The notes beneath the pieces were generated by a model. That model was not told where the DNA came from, searched no databases, and was given only the letters and a program-made list of their open reading frames with translations. This document shows, piece by piece, positions 47,051-57,534 of a DNA stretch of 64,000 bases. Numbering within the stretch: position 1 is the first letter of the stretch; each line of letters opens with the position of its first letter. The translations under genes and the position numbers were made by a program. The DNA comes from Nectonema munidae (Eukaryota; Nematomorpha; Nectonematoida; Nectonematidae), in the NCBI GenBank assembly GCA_030549495.1, contig JAUIRK010000567.1, forward strand, positions 660,501 to 724,500, in the 5' to 3' direction.

Positions 47051-47639
47051 TATTTCTGATCAATCAAAATTTTGATTGACATTTTCTAAAAAGTAGCCAT
47101 GATTAACGAAAAAATTAAATTTATAAAGTGTTATGCGTTTAAAACTGTATATAATTATTAATTTTCAAGGTTGTGTATAATATAGAATCTAAGCTATAAG
47201 GTTAGCTACAGATACTGTCAAAATTTTGCTGGAAAATTTTAATTTCTGATTTTGATTGACAGTTTTGGACATGAAAGGGTCATTAAACTACCCTAAAAAT
47301 GGTATTAAAAGATGCAGCTATCGATTTTAGGAAAAGCCATGAAATTTGAAGAGATATGATTCAGCAAAGTGTATACAATTAATTTTTTAGTGAATCATTT
47401 ATAGGGTTAAAGAAGGAGGAAACTATATTAGATGTATGGGGAAAATTCATGTTGTAGCCGCAAAAGGAAACATATATCTCCCCATTCTTAGAATGAAGTA
47501 AGCGATCTTTTATATTTGTTGTAAATAGAAATTCAATGTAATACGAATGATTTTTTAAAAGTTCAATTTCATGATTTATATTTTTAAAGCGCTTTTCCCT
47601 CCCCCAAAATAATTTTGTGCATACACCACACTATGCACC

Positions 47640-47786
47640 CATTTTTAAATATGTTCAATTTAGGGGGATTAGTTTCATTTTTTATGAAAATTTTGTCAAA
47701 CTTGCCAAAAAATGATTTAAATATGACAGCTCGTGTCAAAATTAAAATTTTCATTGAAATACTTATAAAAGGTTTTTTACACATAA
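47640..47786. repeat. Single outlying copy of repeat unit A
   Basis: Matches the array A unit (gttcaatttagggggatta, tatgacagctcgtgtcaaaa, ggttttttacacata) but lies outside the TTAA-flanked element, about 230 bp beyond its right end. Confidence 0.65.
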
Positions 47787-47850
47787 AGTGAACCCCGGAT
47801 AACTCAAATTCGTGGGTACCCATCAAGTTATTTCGAGTTAAACGAAGTTA
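47787..47850. mobile_element. Solitary pogo/Tigger-type terminus
   Basis: The stretch agtgaaccccggataactc followed by ttatttcgagttaaacgaag resembles the terminal repeats of Tigger-type elements. No matching second end was found. Confidence 0.4.
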
Positions 47851-47859
47851 GTGTCTAGG

Positions 47860-49330
47860 CGTTGGATTCAGTTTGTTTTTTATTTAGTCTAAAGGATTAC
47901 ACCTTTTTTCTTTCAAAATTGTTGAACTAATTTTTAAGATTTTTTTCCAAAATGAACCATACTAAAAACAAAATATTTAAATCAATTTGAGAAAAATAGC
48001 ATAAGTCAAAAAAAATCTCAAAAAGAATTTTTTTTAGAAGCTGAAAGTCGTTTGCATGACATGTAAAGTTCACTTACGCCTGTAATGTTTTATATAATAT
48101 CATGAATGTTAAATATTTGAGTTTTTTTTTTTTTTTTAATTCTTAAATTTTTTTTATAATTTAATATTTTTCAAAGCTGCCGCCACTCTAGCTTGGATAT
48201 CAGAGATTTCAATGTGCGTTTTCTTTCATTAAACTGTCCTAAAAAAGATTTGTTGTTCTATCCGAACCAAAGACTAATTTAAATTTTCAACCTGTGGCCG
48301 AAATTAGGATTTCCGTTCCCAAACTAGTGAGATTCTTAATTTTCTTATTTGTAGAGTCAAAAATTTATTTTAATTCTCTAATCTAGATTTAGAACATCAA
48401 TGAATCCAGTTAAATAAAATTTATTATAATATATTTAAATAAAAATATTTATTTTTATTTAAATTTTAAAATAAGTAAAAAATTTAGCTTTTTTAAATAC
48501 TCCTAAAAATAAAAAGAATCGAGACTGAGTTTCGAAAGGCACTAATGAAATTTTCCAAAACGTTTCCGATTCCGATCTTAAAAAACACGATTTCCGATTC
48601 TGCCCGAACTAATCCACCCGATGTTAGCATCTCTGTACTAAATTTTAGCTTGTGTAATGTCAATGAACATAATGCATTTATATCATAAAAAAAGGCTAAA
48701 TAATAATTATTGAACTGCTGGTACCTTGAAAAATCTTTTACTGGGTTATAATGTGCATTTTATTATTTCTCACCATTAACTTATGGCTAGGGAAGAGGGA
48801 AGACCTCCCCCTTTTTCCCTCGTCTTTCGGTAATGGCCCTATGATGTTTCATAACATCATCTCACCCACACATTTGTCTGCCCTTGTGTTTAATAACCTT
48901 GAAAACGTTGAAAAAGAGATACATGCATGCATTTCAATTTTCACTGTGTTCGTGTGTCGTCTTCTCAGAAATCGCATAATTCCGGTGCCTAAACTTTTGT
49001 ATCACTTCTCTAATCACTATATCTGATTTCGCGTTGTTTTTCCGCCTTAATCTTTTCTAAATCTTTGAAAGCAACACTGCTTATCGCCATCATTCCCTTG
49101 CTCTCTTGTTTCTTTTACTCTGCCATCGTCTGTTTTTCATCCTTCTCAAAGAAATAATAGCAAATATTGTTCTCGCCACTTTGTAGTAAGTTTATATTTT
49201 TCTTCAGAGAGTTATGTGAATATCTAAACTCTACTCCGGGAATAAAACTTTTAGATATTTTGAGCAGATTTAGAGTCGGTGGTTTCCGGCATTTTGAAGG
49301 AGTCGGAATCTAATAAAAATTTAATTTTTA
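47860..49330. other. Spacer with a slightly GC-richer part near 48760-49190
   Basis: No coding motif recognised. A frame at 48751-49026 begins with a real ATG but matches nothing I know. A donor-like gtaagt near 49186 follows a pyrimidine-rich strip, similar in style to the island at 43440-43870; this may be a non-coding exon. Confidence 0.3.
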
Positions 49331-49334
49331 TATT

Positions 49335-50986
49335 TCAAAATAATAGGAGGCATAAAGAATGAGAGTTTATTTGATATTTTCAATTTTTTATAAGCAGCAA
49401 AAGCCAACGTTTAAGTAGCTAACCCTTATAGGGTGATTTGGTAGCACTTGTGTTTTTTTACATATTGTAAAGAATCATAGTATACAAAAATGGTAATTTA
49501 ATCACTCTTTATAAAATTATTTAAGTCTAAAAACACAAAATTATTAAAAAATTATTTAAACTAACCTAAATCAAAGTATACGAGAAAAGAAAATAATTAC
49601 GTTTTTTTTGAATATTTTTGTCCACAAATAAAATTACGACAGCTGTTATAAATAGATTAAGTACATTTTTAGCAACTGAAACATTTTGTTTCGATATTTT
49701 ATTTTTATTATAATAATAATCAACAAATTTTCTTAAAAAAAGATTTACTTAATTATGCACAGTGCTACTTATAAAATGAACAATCTAACATTATAAAATA
49801 TATCTCTGCTCAAATATAAGCAAATAGATTTTTAAGTTAGTTAATAGATTAAGTTGATAAGGGGCAATTTAAAAACAAAAAAACTTGCGCAACATTATTT
49901 ATACTTTCTTGACCCTTTCATTGGAGAAATTTTCAAAAACTGATATCGCATAAGATGCATGGGGTACCATGCGGTACATAGGAGTGTGGGCACGGCCCCT
50001 CATGCCCCAGCCTAGCTACGTCACTGGAGAGAAGAGAGCTGAATGAGATAGGAAGGCTTAACAAAAAAAAAAGATACAAAAAAAGATAGGAAGGCTGAAT
50101 GAAAGAAGATAGCTTGAGTGAATGATTGAGTTTTAGCAGAGAAAGCGGAAGAGAAAAACAGAGGAGACAAAGAGAAATAGAATCACTGTGACAGAAGATG
50201 AGAAAATCTAGTGGATCATCAACATATGTTTGCTCAAAAATACTAGAAGGAGGAAGACATTGTGATAAACATTGATTGCTTATTGTGTGAATATTGAAAC
50301 GATGGATTATTATTATATAGTTCTCACGCATCGTCTGTAAAATATGTTTGATAGGAATTTCAGAGCAGCTTGACATGATGTTTGATTGATTCAAAAGTCT
50401 ACATTCCTTCTTTTATTTATCTTACATTATCATGTATTCAAATGATCATTACATTCTATAATGTGATCATCATATATGTTTTATGAAAATTATTGGGGGA
50501 GGGCGAAGGTTATTTTCGCCTGTCAGACTAAACATCCCAAAACACGCCAAATAATTCTAAAGAACTGTAAAAAAGAGGGTTAGATAAAAACCCCGAAACA
50601 CCCCAAAACACTTCAAAATACGCCAAAACATCGTAAAACACGCAAAATAGTTATAAAGCACTACAAAAAAGGGTTACATTAAAAATTCCAAAACATCACA
50701 AAACACGGCAAATAATTCTAAGGCACTACAAAAAAATCTTAAAAATTCCTCAAAACACCCCAAGCATCACAAAATACCGCAAAAATCTCTAATCACCTCA
50801 AAAAATTGCAAAAAACGACAAATATTTCTAAAGCACTACAAAAAAGATCCTAAAAACTCCTTAAAACTTTCTAATTTTTTTGGGGTATCTAATCTAACCA
50901 TCTTTTTTTATAATACTTTAAAATTATTTGCCGTCTTTTAGGGTGTTTAGTCTGACAGCATTTTCGCCCCCAGGGGTGCGCCCCTG
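49335..50986. repeat. Unclassified interspersed repeat, copy 2
   Basis: Direct copy of 35888-37514, with segments missing around 49830-49860 (including the left half of the small MITE) and extra DNA at 50520-50959. The right edge ggggtgcgcccctg, ending at 50986, corresponds to the edge at 37514. Confidence 0.7.
50520..50959. mobile_element. MITE with 8-bp duplication and internal tandem repeats
   Basis: The ends are CCTGTCAGACTAAACA and, complementarily, GCTGTCAGACTAAACACC. Duplications attttcgc lie at 50512-50519 and 50960-50967. The interior is made of degenerate repeats of about 75-80 bp with caaaacacgccaaa, aattctaaag and cactacaaaaaa words. It sits in the right end of repeat copy 2; without it the edge matches copy 1. 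Confidence 0.8.
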
Positions 50987-50989
50987 AGA

Positions 50990-51435
50990 TATATGTATTC
51001 TACGAAATTTTCACAATATTTTAAAAGTATGTTTTCCTTTGATATGTAAAATATTTTTGCTGAATAAAAGGTATTAATAGAGGGCTATTGTTCTGAGTTG
51101 GGATACATTGCTTTTCTTCGGAGTTTGTTGTTTTTTATTTAGTTAGTGATTTGCTTAATTAAATGCGTACTTATTAGTTGATTAGTTTTAGGCGGAGTCA
51201 AATTACATAGAAGCAATTTTATCTTGTTCATAATTTACATAAAATAATTTTACGACATATTTATACCACAGACTCATGTTTCCGCGTACTTACTATACAA
51301 GAGGTAGGTGCACATTTAAAATTTACTGGAACTCTCTCTTATTTACTTCGCGGAAAAGAACTTTTGTGAAGTTTATATTAAAATTTTTATTTATTTTCAA
51401 GCAGTTGTTTGCTATCGGACTGGCTCCAACAAATT
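50990..51435. other. Upstream region of the ERI3-like gene
   Basis: AT-rich. A good splice donor aggtaggt (51302-51309) and an acceptor ttttcaag followed by cag (51394-51404) could bound a short intron of about 97 bp. Joining them does not put the ATG at 51276 in frame with the exonuclease, so any such intron would lie in the 5' leader. Confidence 0.35.
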
Positions 51436-52134
51436 ATGTCTGCAAGCGCCACCATACTCTCCAATCAAATAAGGCACTTGAAAAATCCTGTACGCACTAA
51501 GTTTGCGACCCAGAGAATAAAAAAATTTGTGCTCTTTGATTTCGAGGCAGTTTGTGATAAAACGGGAGTCCTGGATCCTCCAGAAATCATTGAACTGGCT
51601 TCTCTTTTGGTGGATTCAAGGGACTTTAGTTGTGTTGGCGAGTTCCAGTCTTTCGTGCGGCCCATCGTTCACAAAAAGTTGACGCCTTTCTGCACAGGTC
51701 TGACTGGCATCATTCAAGACATGGTTTCTAAGGAAGAAAATTTCATTTGTGTCTACAAAAAGTTTCTAAATTGGCTACTAACCATCACAAAAGAACATAA
51801 TGTTGATGTTAACAATACGGAAGACATATGTGCTGTTTCGTACGGCAAAATGGATTTGAATAAATTTTTGTACCAAAATTTGTGTCTATCTTCCCTGGAA
51901 TTTCCACAATTCTTTAAATCCTACATTGACATCAGAGAGTCTCTGAGCGCTTTTGACAACAAGTGGCCTGGATCGATGGGAAGTGTTTTGCATAAGTACG
52001 CACTTGACCTGGATCCTGGCCTCCACCACAATGGCCTTGACGATTGCTACAGCTTGCGCAGAATCATGAAGTATATGGCTTCCAATTCCTTCATCTTCAA
52101 AGTTAACACTCAATTCAAGCCCATACTCAATTGA
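51436..52134 (+). CDS. ERI3: ERI1/ERI3-family 3'-5' exoribonuclease, single exon, 232 aa
   Basis: DEDDh-type RNase T-fold exonuclease that trims RNA 3' ends using two metal ions; the ERI family acts on histone mRNA ends, 5.8S rRNA or small RNAs. Counted from ATG 51436, the motifs are FDFEAVCD (Asp35, Glu37), PEIIELASLLVD, RPIVHKKLTPFCTGLTGIIQ (75-94), YGKMDLNKF (Asp140), and GLHHNGLDDCYSLRRI with His198 and Asp203. All five catalytic residues are present. The end NSFIFKVNTQFKP resembles the GFIFK-type C-terminus of ERI3 more than ERI1, and no SAP domain is encoded. A longer frame reaches back to a TTG at 51409, but ATG 51436 is the first ATG. AATAAA lies at 52161-52166. The gene is much GC-richer than its flanks. 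No intron interrupts it. Confidence 0.9.
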   Translation: MSASATILSNQIRHLKNPVRTKFATQRIKKFVLFDFEAVCDKTGVLDPPEIIELASLLVDSRDFSCVGEFQSFVRPIVHKKLTPFCTGLTGIIQDMVSKEENFICVYKKFLNWLLTITKEHNVDVNNTEDICAVSYGKMDLNKFLYQNLCLSSLEFPQFFKSYIDIRESLSAFDNKWPGSMGSVLHKYALDLDPGLHHNGLDDCYSLRRIMKYMASNSFIFKVNTQFKPILN

Positions 52135-52169
52135 TTCAATCATTTCATTAAGTGTTTACGAATAAAGGT

Positions 52170-53690
52170 GTTTTCTTTTTTCATAATGCTCTCTGAATTC
52201 CCTCAAAAATGCAACTCTTTATGAGTAAAATTTGAGCTGACTTTCACACTTATTAAAACCTCTTCACATCAGTAAGTGATTTTAAACAAATGTTATAATG
52301 TATCGATTGATATCGTTCTACGTGTGTAACTGATTTCATTTATCTCACTCTTCCATTTAACGCCTATCCGACATAATTCCCATCGTCTGCCTGTAAATCC
52401 TTATCATCCCTACGTCAGTTCAAACTGAAGGAGACAACTTTTTGATGTTAAGGTCCTTTTACATCAAAGTATGGAATCTCGTCTGCTTTCTCTACAATGA
52501 AATGGGTCTAAACTCGTTGACAAAGATAATCAGACGATTATCTTAAAACGTGGGCCTCATTAACCCGTTATCGGCTAGAATAAGCCGATAATCCTTTAAT
52601 GTTAAGAAAGAAAATCGCAACTACAAGTCTTATGCGCACACTTTAAGATACGCACAGAGTATTGGTTCTTTTTTTTTAATTGAGAGCGCTATTCTTATGA
52701 TATCCTTCAGTTTTAGTTTGTGTAGCTTTGCTTTTAAAAGTCGTATCGTGAGTTTTTTTGTAATCGAAACCGATGACTGATTTTAAAATGCGTCCTTATA
52801 TCTTGCAAGAAAAAGTGTTTAGAGAAAGACCAAAGTACCTAAAGAAAACTATAACTAAGAATGTTCAAAAATTGTCCACACCCATGAACCACATCTGAAA
52901 ATTAACTTACGAATTCTAATGTGCAATAAATTTTTTTACGTACTTTTAGTATTAAACTGACATTAAATTTTAATTTGAGTGAAATTGATACTGAGAGAAA
53001 TTGAGTAAGTGTGATTTTTTTATTAAAATAGGAATCACTAACCCGAAAAAACTACTAACCCCGAAGGGCCGAGTTAGTGAGAGTTTATTCTAATTCTTGA
53101 AATTAACAAATCATATTCATCATAAATCAATAAATTTGCGAAAGTTTGACTCTTTAAATATGAATATTGTTTGCCTATTTTTCCTGCAACTTTGCTATGT
53201 GGGCCGCATGCAGTTGAGAATCATTGATTTTGGGGAAAGCACTATTTCATTTTTCATTGTTTCGTTAGATAATAATAATAATCTAAAAGCTATTTTAAAA
53301 TTTGTAATAAACGAGAATAAAAATTTTAAAACTTTAAAATAAAGTGTGCTAGAAGATGAAAGATTTATTTACGTATCATCATTAATATCAATCACAAAAA
53401 GAACACGTGTTTAGTACGAAAAAAGGAATAGAATGGCAGTCAAAGGGATTATACATGTTACCTTATTAACATGTAATTATGATGCCTTATACTATAGTTA
53501 TATACAATTAATACGTTATAATCACTTTTTTTTTTGAAAATTGTAATAATTAGCGACAAATAGTTGCAGTTAATTAATCTTATATCATTTGAATTTTTGG
53601 AAAATTTTTGAAAAAAAATCATTCGTAAATATTTTTTAGTGTTTTATTAATGACTAAAAGTATTTATAATAAGTGCTGGCAATATTAAAT
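52170..53690. other. Intergenic stretch, nothing recognised
   Basis: The part at 52320-52600 is slightly GC-richer and includes a small hairpin (atcggctagaataagccgat). No coding motif. Confidence 0.35.
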
Positions 53691-53698
53691 AACAATTA

Positions 53699-53793
53699 TG
53701 CCAGGGGAGGGCGTTAGGGATAAAAAATTTTCATATGGTATAAAAATTCTGACCCCGATGTCTTTTCTTACATTTCTGACTATGCCACTGAAG
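53699..53793 (-). mobile_element. Solitary hAT-like terminus
   Basis: The complement of 53793 onwards reads CAGTGGCATAGTCAGAAATG and leads into a strip with ccctaacgccctcccctgg, typical of non-autonomous hAT ends. The second end was not found. Confidence 0.35.
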
Positions 53794-54130
53794 TATGTCT
53801 ACTCTGTGTTTCGTAAGTGAAAGTTAACGACCGATTTAAGTACTAAGTTTGTAAAAAAAAAGTATATTTCCCACAAGTCAACAATTTTTTCTTCTGGTGC
53901 TGAATTCCTCAATTATGAAACCCATCAAGTCAACGCTACATTTTCCTTTATTGTAATGCAAATTTATCATTCGTTTTTTATGATATCTTCTTGAAATATC
54001 AAATACACAATGTGAAGACATATACAACATTAGAACATTTATATCTTTGTAGTATCATAATAACAAATGTTGAAAACTGGTTTGTTTTTTGCCGATTTCA
54101 TTATTGGATGTCCTTTTTTTCCACATTTAT

Positions 54131-54660
54131 TTACATGTCCATTTTTGAACTTTTTTCCCAAGACCTACAAGTATATGTGAAATAACGATCCGTTACAATA
54201 TCTCTTCGTGAATTAGCAAAAGGTTTCACAAGCTTTAAGTCAACTTCTGAAGACAGATTTTTTTCATAGTCACTTGGTCCAATTATTTCACAATAAATTA
54301 CTTTTAAGGTACTTTCAAGAATCAAGCATGGAAACACGTTTTTTGGAGCATGGACCAAACCTCTCTGATCCGAGCTAGCTTTCCAGTTTTCTCTCGAATC
54401 AAGGACATATTATCACGATAGCATAACATGCCTTCAGTTCATCAAATGAAAACGGTTTCTTAAATGATTGATATCCTTGTTTATGGTTTTGCTGATATTG
54501 TTTTATTGTGACATTTATCTTCCCCTTCGTAAATCTTTGAATTTGCAAAAACATGTCTTCATCGTAAAATAACGAAAAAGCATCAAGTTTATTCTTGGGA
54601 TTACAAATAACGCGAGGGTTTTGTTTCGGGATATTTCTTGAAAAAGATCGCACTAAGGGC
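54131..54660 (-). mobile_element. piggyBac-like transposase fragment
   Basis: The minus strand first gives PKQNPRVICNPKNKLDAFSL, YDEDMFLQIQRFTKGKINV and FKKPFSFDELKACYAI (54399-54653), an N-terminal DDE_Tnp_1_7 region. It then gives CLILESTLKV, VDLKLVKPFANSRRDIVTD and RYFT (54131-54358), where the Asp of VTD matches the second catalytic position. The part between and the C-terminus are missing. It is a fourth, separate piggyBac lineage in the window. Confidence 0.65.
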
Positions 54661-54664
54661 TAAT

Positions 54665-55383
54665 TTTTTCGAATAAGTTGTATCACCACATTTTATTTCT
54701 TTATCCAATAAAGACCTTCCTTCCATGACTATCAAGATTCCCAGGATTTTGTTCTCCATTGTCTTTGATCATCAACCTCATTATCAACATATTCTTCGTA
54801 ATGGCAATCTTCGTTCAACAATTTCACCATCATTACCATTTTCTGTATTATTATCTAATCTTTCTGAATTTGTCAGTATTATGTATAGTTAAAATGCATA
54901 CTATAAAAAGGAGTGGCTTGTACGTTTGCTGCATAAAGCACACCCACCATACTGGATGAACAAATGTTAGCAAAAAAATGTCATCTATCAAAGACAGCCA
55001 TAAACTAAACCATGCTTCAAAAAATGTCATTGTTTCAATGTCGTATGAGTTTTTTTTATTGTTGAACGTTGGACAGTTGTCTAATTTAAAATTTGCTGCC
55101 AAACAAAATGTTTTAATTAATGCGATTAATTAATCTCCCATTTTCTTACGATTCCTAGTAAAAAATATAAATATACGTTGTCTGCTTTTTTTGTTGATAT
55201 TTATTGATTTCCGAATATTTATTTTTTTTATTATTCCTAGGTATAACACACGCAATGCAAAAACACAAATAATATACACGTGTTTTTTCAAGAAAAGTTT
55301 CTTTTCAAAACATTTTAAACCCATTTCCACCTTTTGTTTTTAGACATCTTTCAGTAAGCACTATTAATGCGTGCAATTTGCCC
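54665..55383. other. Upstream region of the LATS gene
   Basis: AT-rich. A pyrimidine-rich stretch and AG (tttttag at 55336-55342, tttcag at 55347-55352) could be splice acceptors just before the kinase frame, which stays open upstream of the first ATG. An upstream exon is therefore possible. No TATA or initiator is convincing. Confidence 0.35.
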
Positions 55384-57534
55384 ATGAACTTTATCAATAC
55401 GCCTAAAGCTGCCAAAAATGATTTGCCTCAAAGCTCCGAAATTCATAATGTCGCATTTACTCCACACGACCTAGCTTATGATAAAGCATATCGCTTCCAA
55501 AATCACTTTCAGTCCCCACCCCACCGAATCTCCTCCAATGAGCGAGCGTTCCCACTCCCAAACATTATTGACAAGCATCCGCCAGCATTCAGAAATGAGG
55601 ACACAGACTTAGCCGTTCTCCTTGACGCCAATTTGGCCTTTTGCTTGCACAACCCCGATCTACTCAAGAAAAAGTATCAGTCCATCATCACTGACAATCC
55701 TCACCGCTGCCTTGTGAAGGGAGCAGCGTTTTCCACGCAGCAAAACGCCCTCTTCAACTTCACTCCTTCAAGCAACCAAACAGGAAATAACAATATAGTG
55801 TTTGTACCACACAACAAGCTAAGGCCTATCAAAGAGGAAGCTGTTTCCAGGCTGTATCCTCACCCCATCGCCTTCACCACCTCCTCCACGAATCACCTGC
55901 CTCAGAGTAGGTTGTTGCGTTGTGTGAGTGAAAAGACGACCAACACCTCCCACTTGGAGAATTCATTTTTCCCAAAACCACCCGAACGCGATGCCAAAAA
56001 TGAAGACATGAGAGAGTTTGACTCTTTGGATCTTAAAGTTTCTCCGTTGCCAAGGAAAAAGAACGGGATATGCAAAGTGATGACTTATTCGCCTCAAGCA
56101 TATAAATTCTTCATTGAACAGCACATTGAGAATGTGATTCGCAATTGCAGGGCGCGTGCTCGTCGCAAAGCCCAACTGGAGGAGGAGATGACAAAAGTGA
56201 AGTTGTTCGAGGACGCAAAGTGCCAGATGCGCAAAATGCTAAGTCAGAAGGAGTCGAATCACATTCGCCTCAAGCGCAGCAAGATGAAGCCGTCCATGTT
56301 TAACAAGATCGCCACGCTGGGTGTGGGCGCATTTGGGGAAGTGGCGCTTGTGAATCGTAAGGACAACCCCCAAACCCTCTACGCGATGAAGATTCTGCGC
56401 AAGATGGACGTGATCAAGCGGAACCAAGCGGCTCACGTCAAAGCCGAAAGAGACATCTTGGCAGAAGCAGACAACGAGTGGGTGGTGAAGTTGTACTACT
56501 CCTTCCAGGATGCACACTACCTCTACTTTGTCATGGACTACATTCCTGGTGGCGACATGATGAATCTGCTCATTCGCTTCAGCATTTTTTCCGAATCCCT
56601 CGCCCAGTTCTACATCGCTGAGTTGGTGTTGGCGATCGAGAGCGTGCACAAGATGGGCTTCATTCACAGAGACATCAAACCGGATAACATTTTGATATGC
56701 AAAAATGGCCACATCAAACTCACTGACTTCGGGCTGTGTACTGGCTTTCGCTGGACCCACAATTCCAAGTACTACCAAGAAGAAGAAAATGATGCTGACG
56801 ACAGCTTTTTCGAGGGCTGGAAGAATGAGTGCAATTGTGTGGACAAGTTCAAGGCAGACGTCGTTAATTTGAAGCACAACCGCTGCCTGGCTCATTCTCT
56901 CGTAGGAACTCCGAACTATATCGCGCCCGAAGTGTTGCTGCGCAAAGGCTACACTCAGTCCTGTGATTGGTGGAGCGTTGGTGTCATCATGTACGAAATG
57001 TTGGTGGGAAGACCTCCTTTCCTAGCAAATTCCCCCATCCAAACGCAAATCAAAGTCACCAACTGGAGAAAAACTCTCAGAATTCCACCGCAATCCCAGT
57101 TGTCGCCTTCCGCTGCAAGCCTCATTCTCGGCTTGTGCAAGGATTACGACAAAAGATTAGGACTCAACGGCTCTAACGAAATCAAGGCGCAGGCCTTCTT
57201 CAGGGGAGTCGACTTTGCCACTCTTCGTCACACCCCATCCCCCTACGTGCCCCAAATCAAGCACCCCACTGACATTTCTAACTTCGACCCCATCGACGAG
57301 TCCAAGGAGAAAAAGTGCGACCTGAAGGCGCTGGAGAGCGGTGCCAATATGAATGGACCTCAGCACGCCTTCTTCGAGTTCACTTTTCGCCGTTTCTTCG
57401 ATGACTCCGATAACCCCCTCTGCTCTTACAAGAATTTCTACGCCTCTACGAGTGGCGAATCGGTCTTGACCCCCAAGTCCAGCGTTTTCAGCGACCACTT
57501 CTATCATACCGATGACTCCCAAATATTCGTTTGA
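55384..57534 (+). CDS. LATS: LATS/Warts NDR-family serine/threonine kinase, 716 aa
   Basis: Core Hippo-pathway kinase, which with MOB1 phosphorylates YAP/Yorkie. Numbering is from ATG 55384. The N-terminal 230 residues are poorly conserved. The MOB-binding N-terminal regulatory region follows (235-300; YSPQAYKFFIEQHIENVI, QMRKMLSQKESNHIRLKRSK). The kinase domain starts near 306 with GVGAFGEV (313-320), Lys336 in YAMKIL, HRDIKPDN (Asp430) and DFG (448-450). A long activation-segment insert typical of NDR kinases precedes LAHSLVGTPNYIAPE, with phospho-Ser505. The C-terminal hydrophobic motif FFEFTFRRFF holds Thr667, the MST/Hippo target site. No PPxY motif and no UBA domain are visible, and 716 residues is short for the family (about 1,100). 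The frame is open upstream, so a 5' exon may be missing. AATAAA lies at 57826-57831. The codons are far GC-richer than the surroundings. Confidence 0.96.
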   Translation: MNFINTPKAAKNDLPQSSEIHNVAFTPHDLAYDKAYRFQNHFQSPPHRISSNERAFPLPNIIDKHPPAFRNEDTDLAVLLDANLAFCLHNPDLLKKKYQSIITDNPHRCLVKGAAFSTQQNALFNFTPSSNQTGNNNIVFVPHNKLRPIKEEAVSRLYPHPIAFTTSSTNHLPQSRLLRCVSEKTTNTSHLENSFFPKPPERDAKNEDMREFDSLDLKVSPLPRKKNGICKVMTYSPQAYKFFIEQHIENVIRNCRARARRKAQLEEEMTKVKLFEDAKCQMRKMLSQKESNHIRLKRSKMKPSMFNKIATLGVGAFGEVALVNRKDNPQTLYAMKILRKMDVIKRNQAAHVKAERDILAEADNEWVVKLYYSFQDAHYLYFVMDYIPGGDMMNLLIRFSIFSESLAQFYIAELVLAIESVHKMGFIHRDIKPDNILICKNGHIKLTDFGLCTGFRWTHNSKYYQEEENDADDSFFEGWKNECNCVDKFKADVVNLKHNRCLAHSLVGTPNYIAPEVLLRKGYTQSCDWWSVGVIMYEMLVGRPPFLANSPIQTQIKVTNWRKTLRIPPQSQLSPSAASLILGLCKDYDKRLGLNGSNEIKAQAFFRGVDFATLRHTPSPYVPQIKHPTDISNFDPIDESKEKKCDLKALESGANMNGPQHAFFEFTFRRFFDDSDNPLCSYKNFYASTSGESVLTPKSSVFSDHFYHTDDSQIFV

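Larger units (their letters stand above)
44946..47410. mobile_element. TTAA-flanked non-autonomous (piggyBac-type) element filled with tandem repeats
   Basis: Begins TTAACCCTAT at 44946 and ends with the exact complement ATAGGGTTAA at 47401-47410. It splits a pogo helix-turn-helix coding fragment, so its borders are fixed independently by the host sequence. The 2465 bp contain no transposase. They contain two tandem arrays (45043-45660 and 46075-47050), with palindromic aatcaaaattttgatt words after the second. TTAA duplication and CCC starts are piggyBac-like. The repeats may have grown after insertion. Confidence 0.7.

Noticed and set aside
49933-50394. 153-codon minus-strand hydrophobic frame
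   Set aside because: Lies in the non-coding repeat copy 2; the equivalent frame is not kept in copy 1 at 36879-37112 beyond short similarity.
53991-55102. Short frames between the piggyBac fragment and LATS, e.g. 54759-54959 and 54851-55102
   Set aside because: Overlapping opposite-strand frames without motifs; likely decayed transposon DNA.
55378-55383. TTG as start of the kinase, and TTG 51409 as start of the exonuclease
   Set aside because: Animal genes start at ATG; the first in-frame ATGs are 55384 and 51436.
56239-56895. Long minus-strand frame opposite the kinase (218 codons), and another at 57157-57579
   Set aside because: Antisense shadows of the GC-rich LATS coding sequence; no family motifs.
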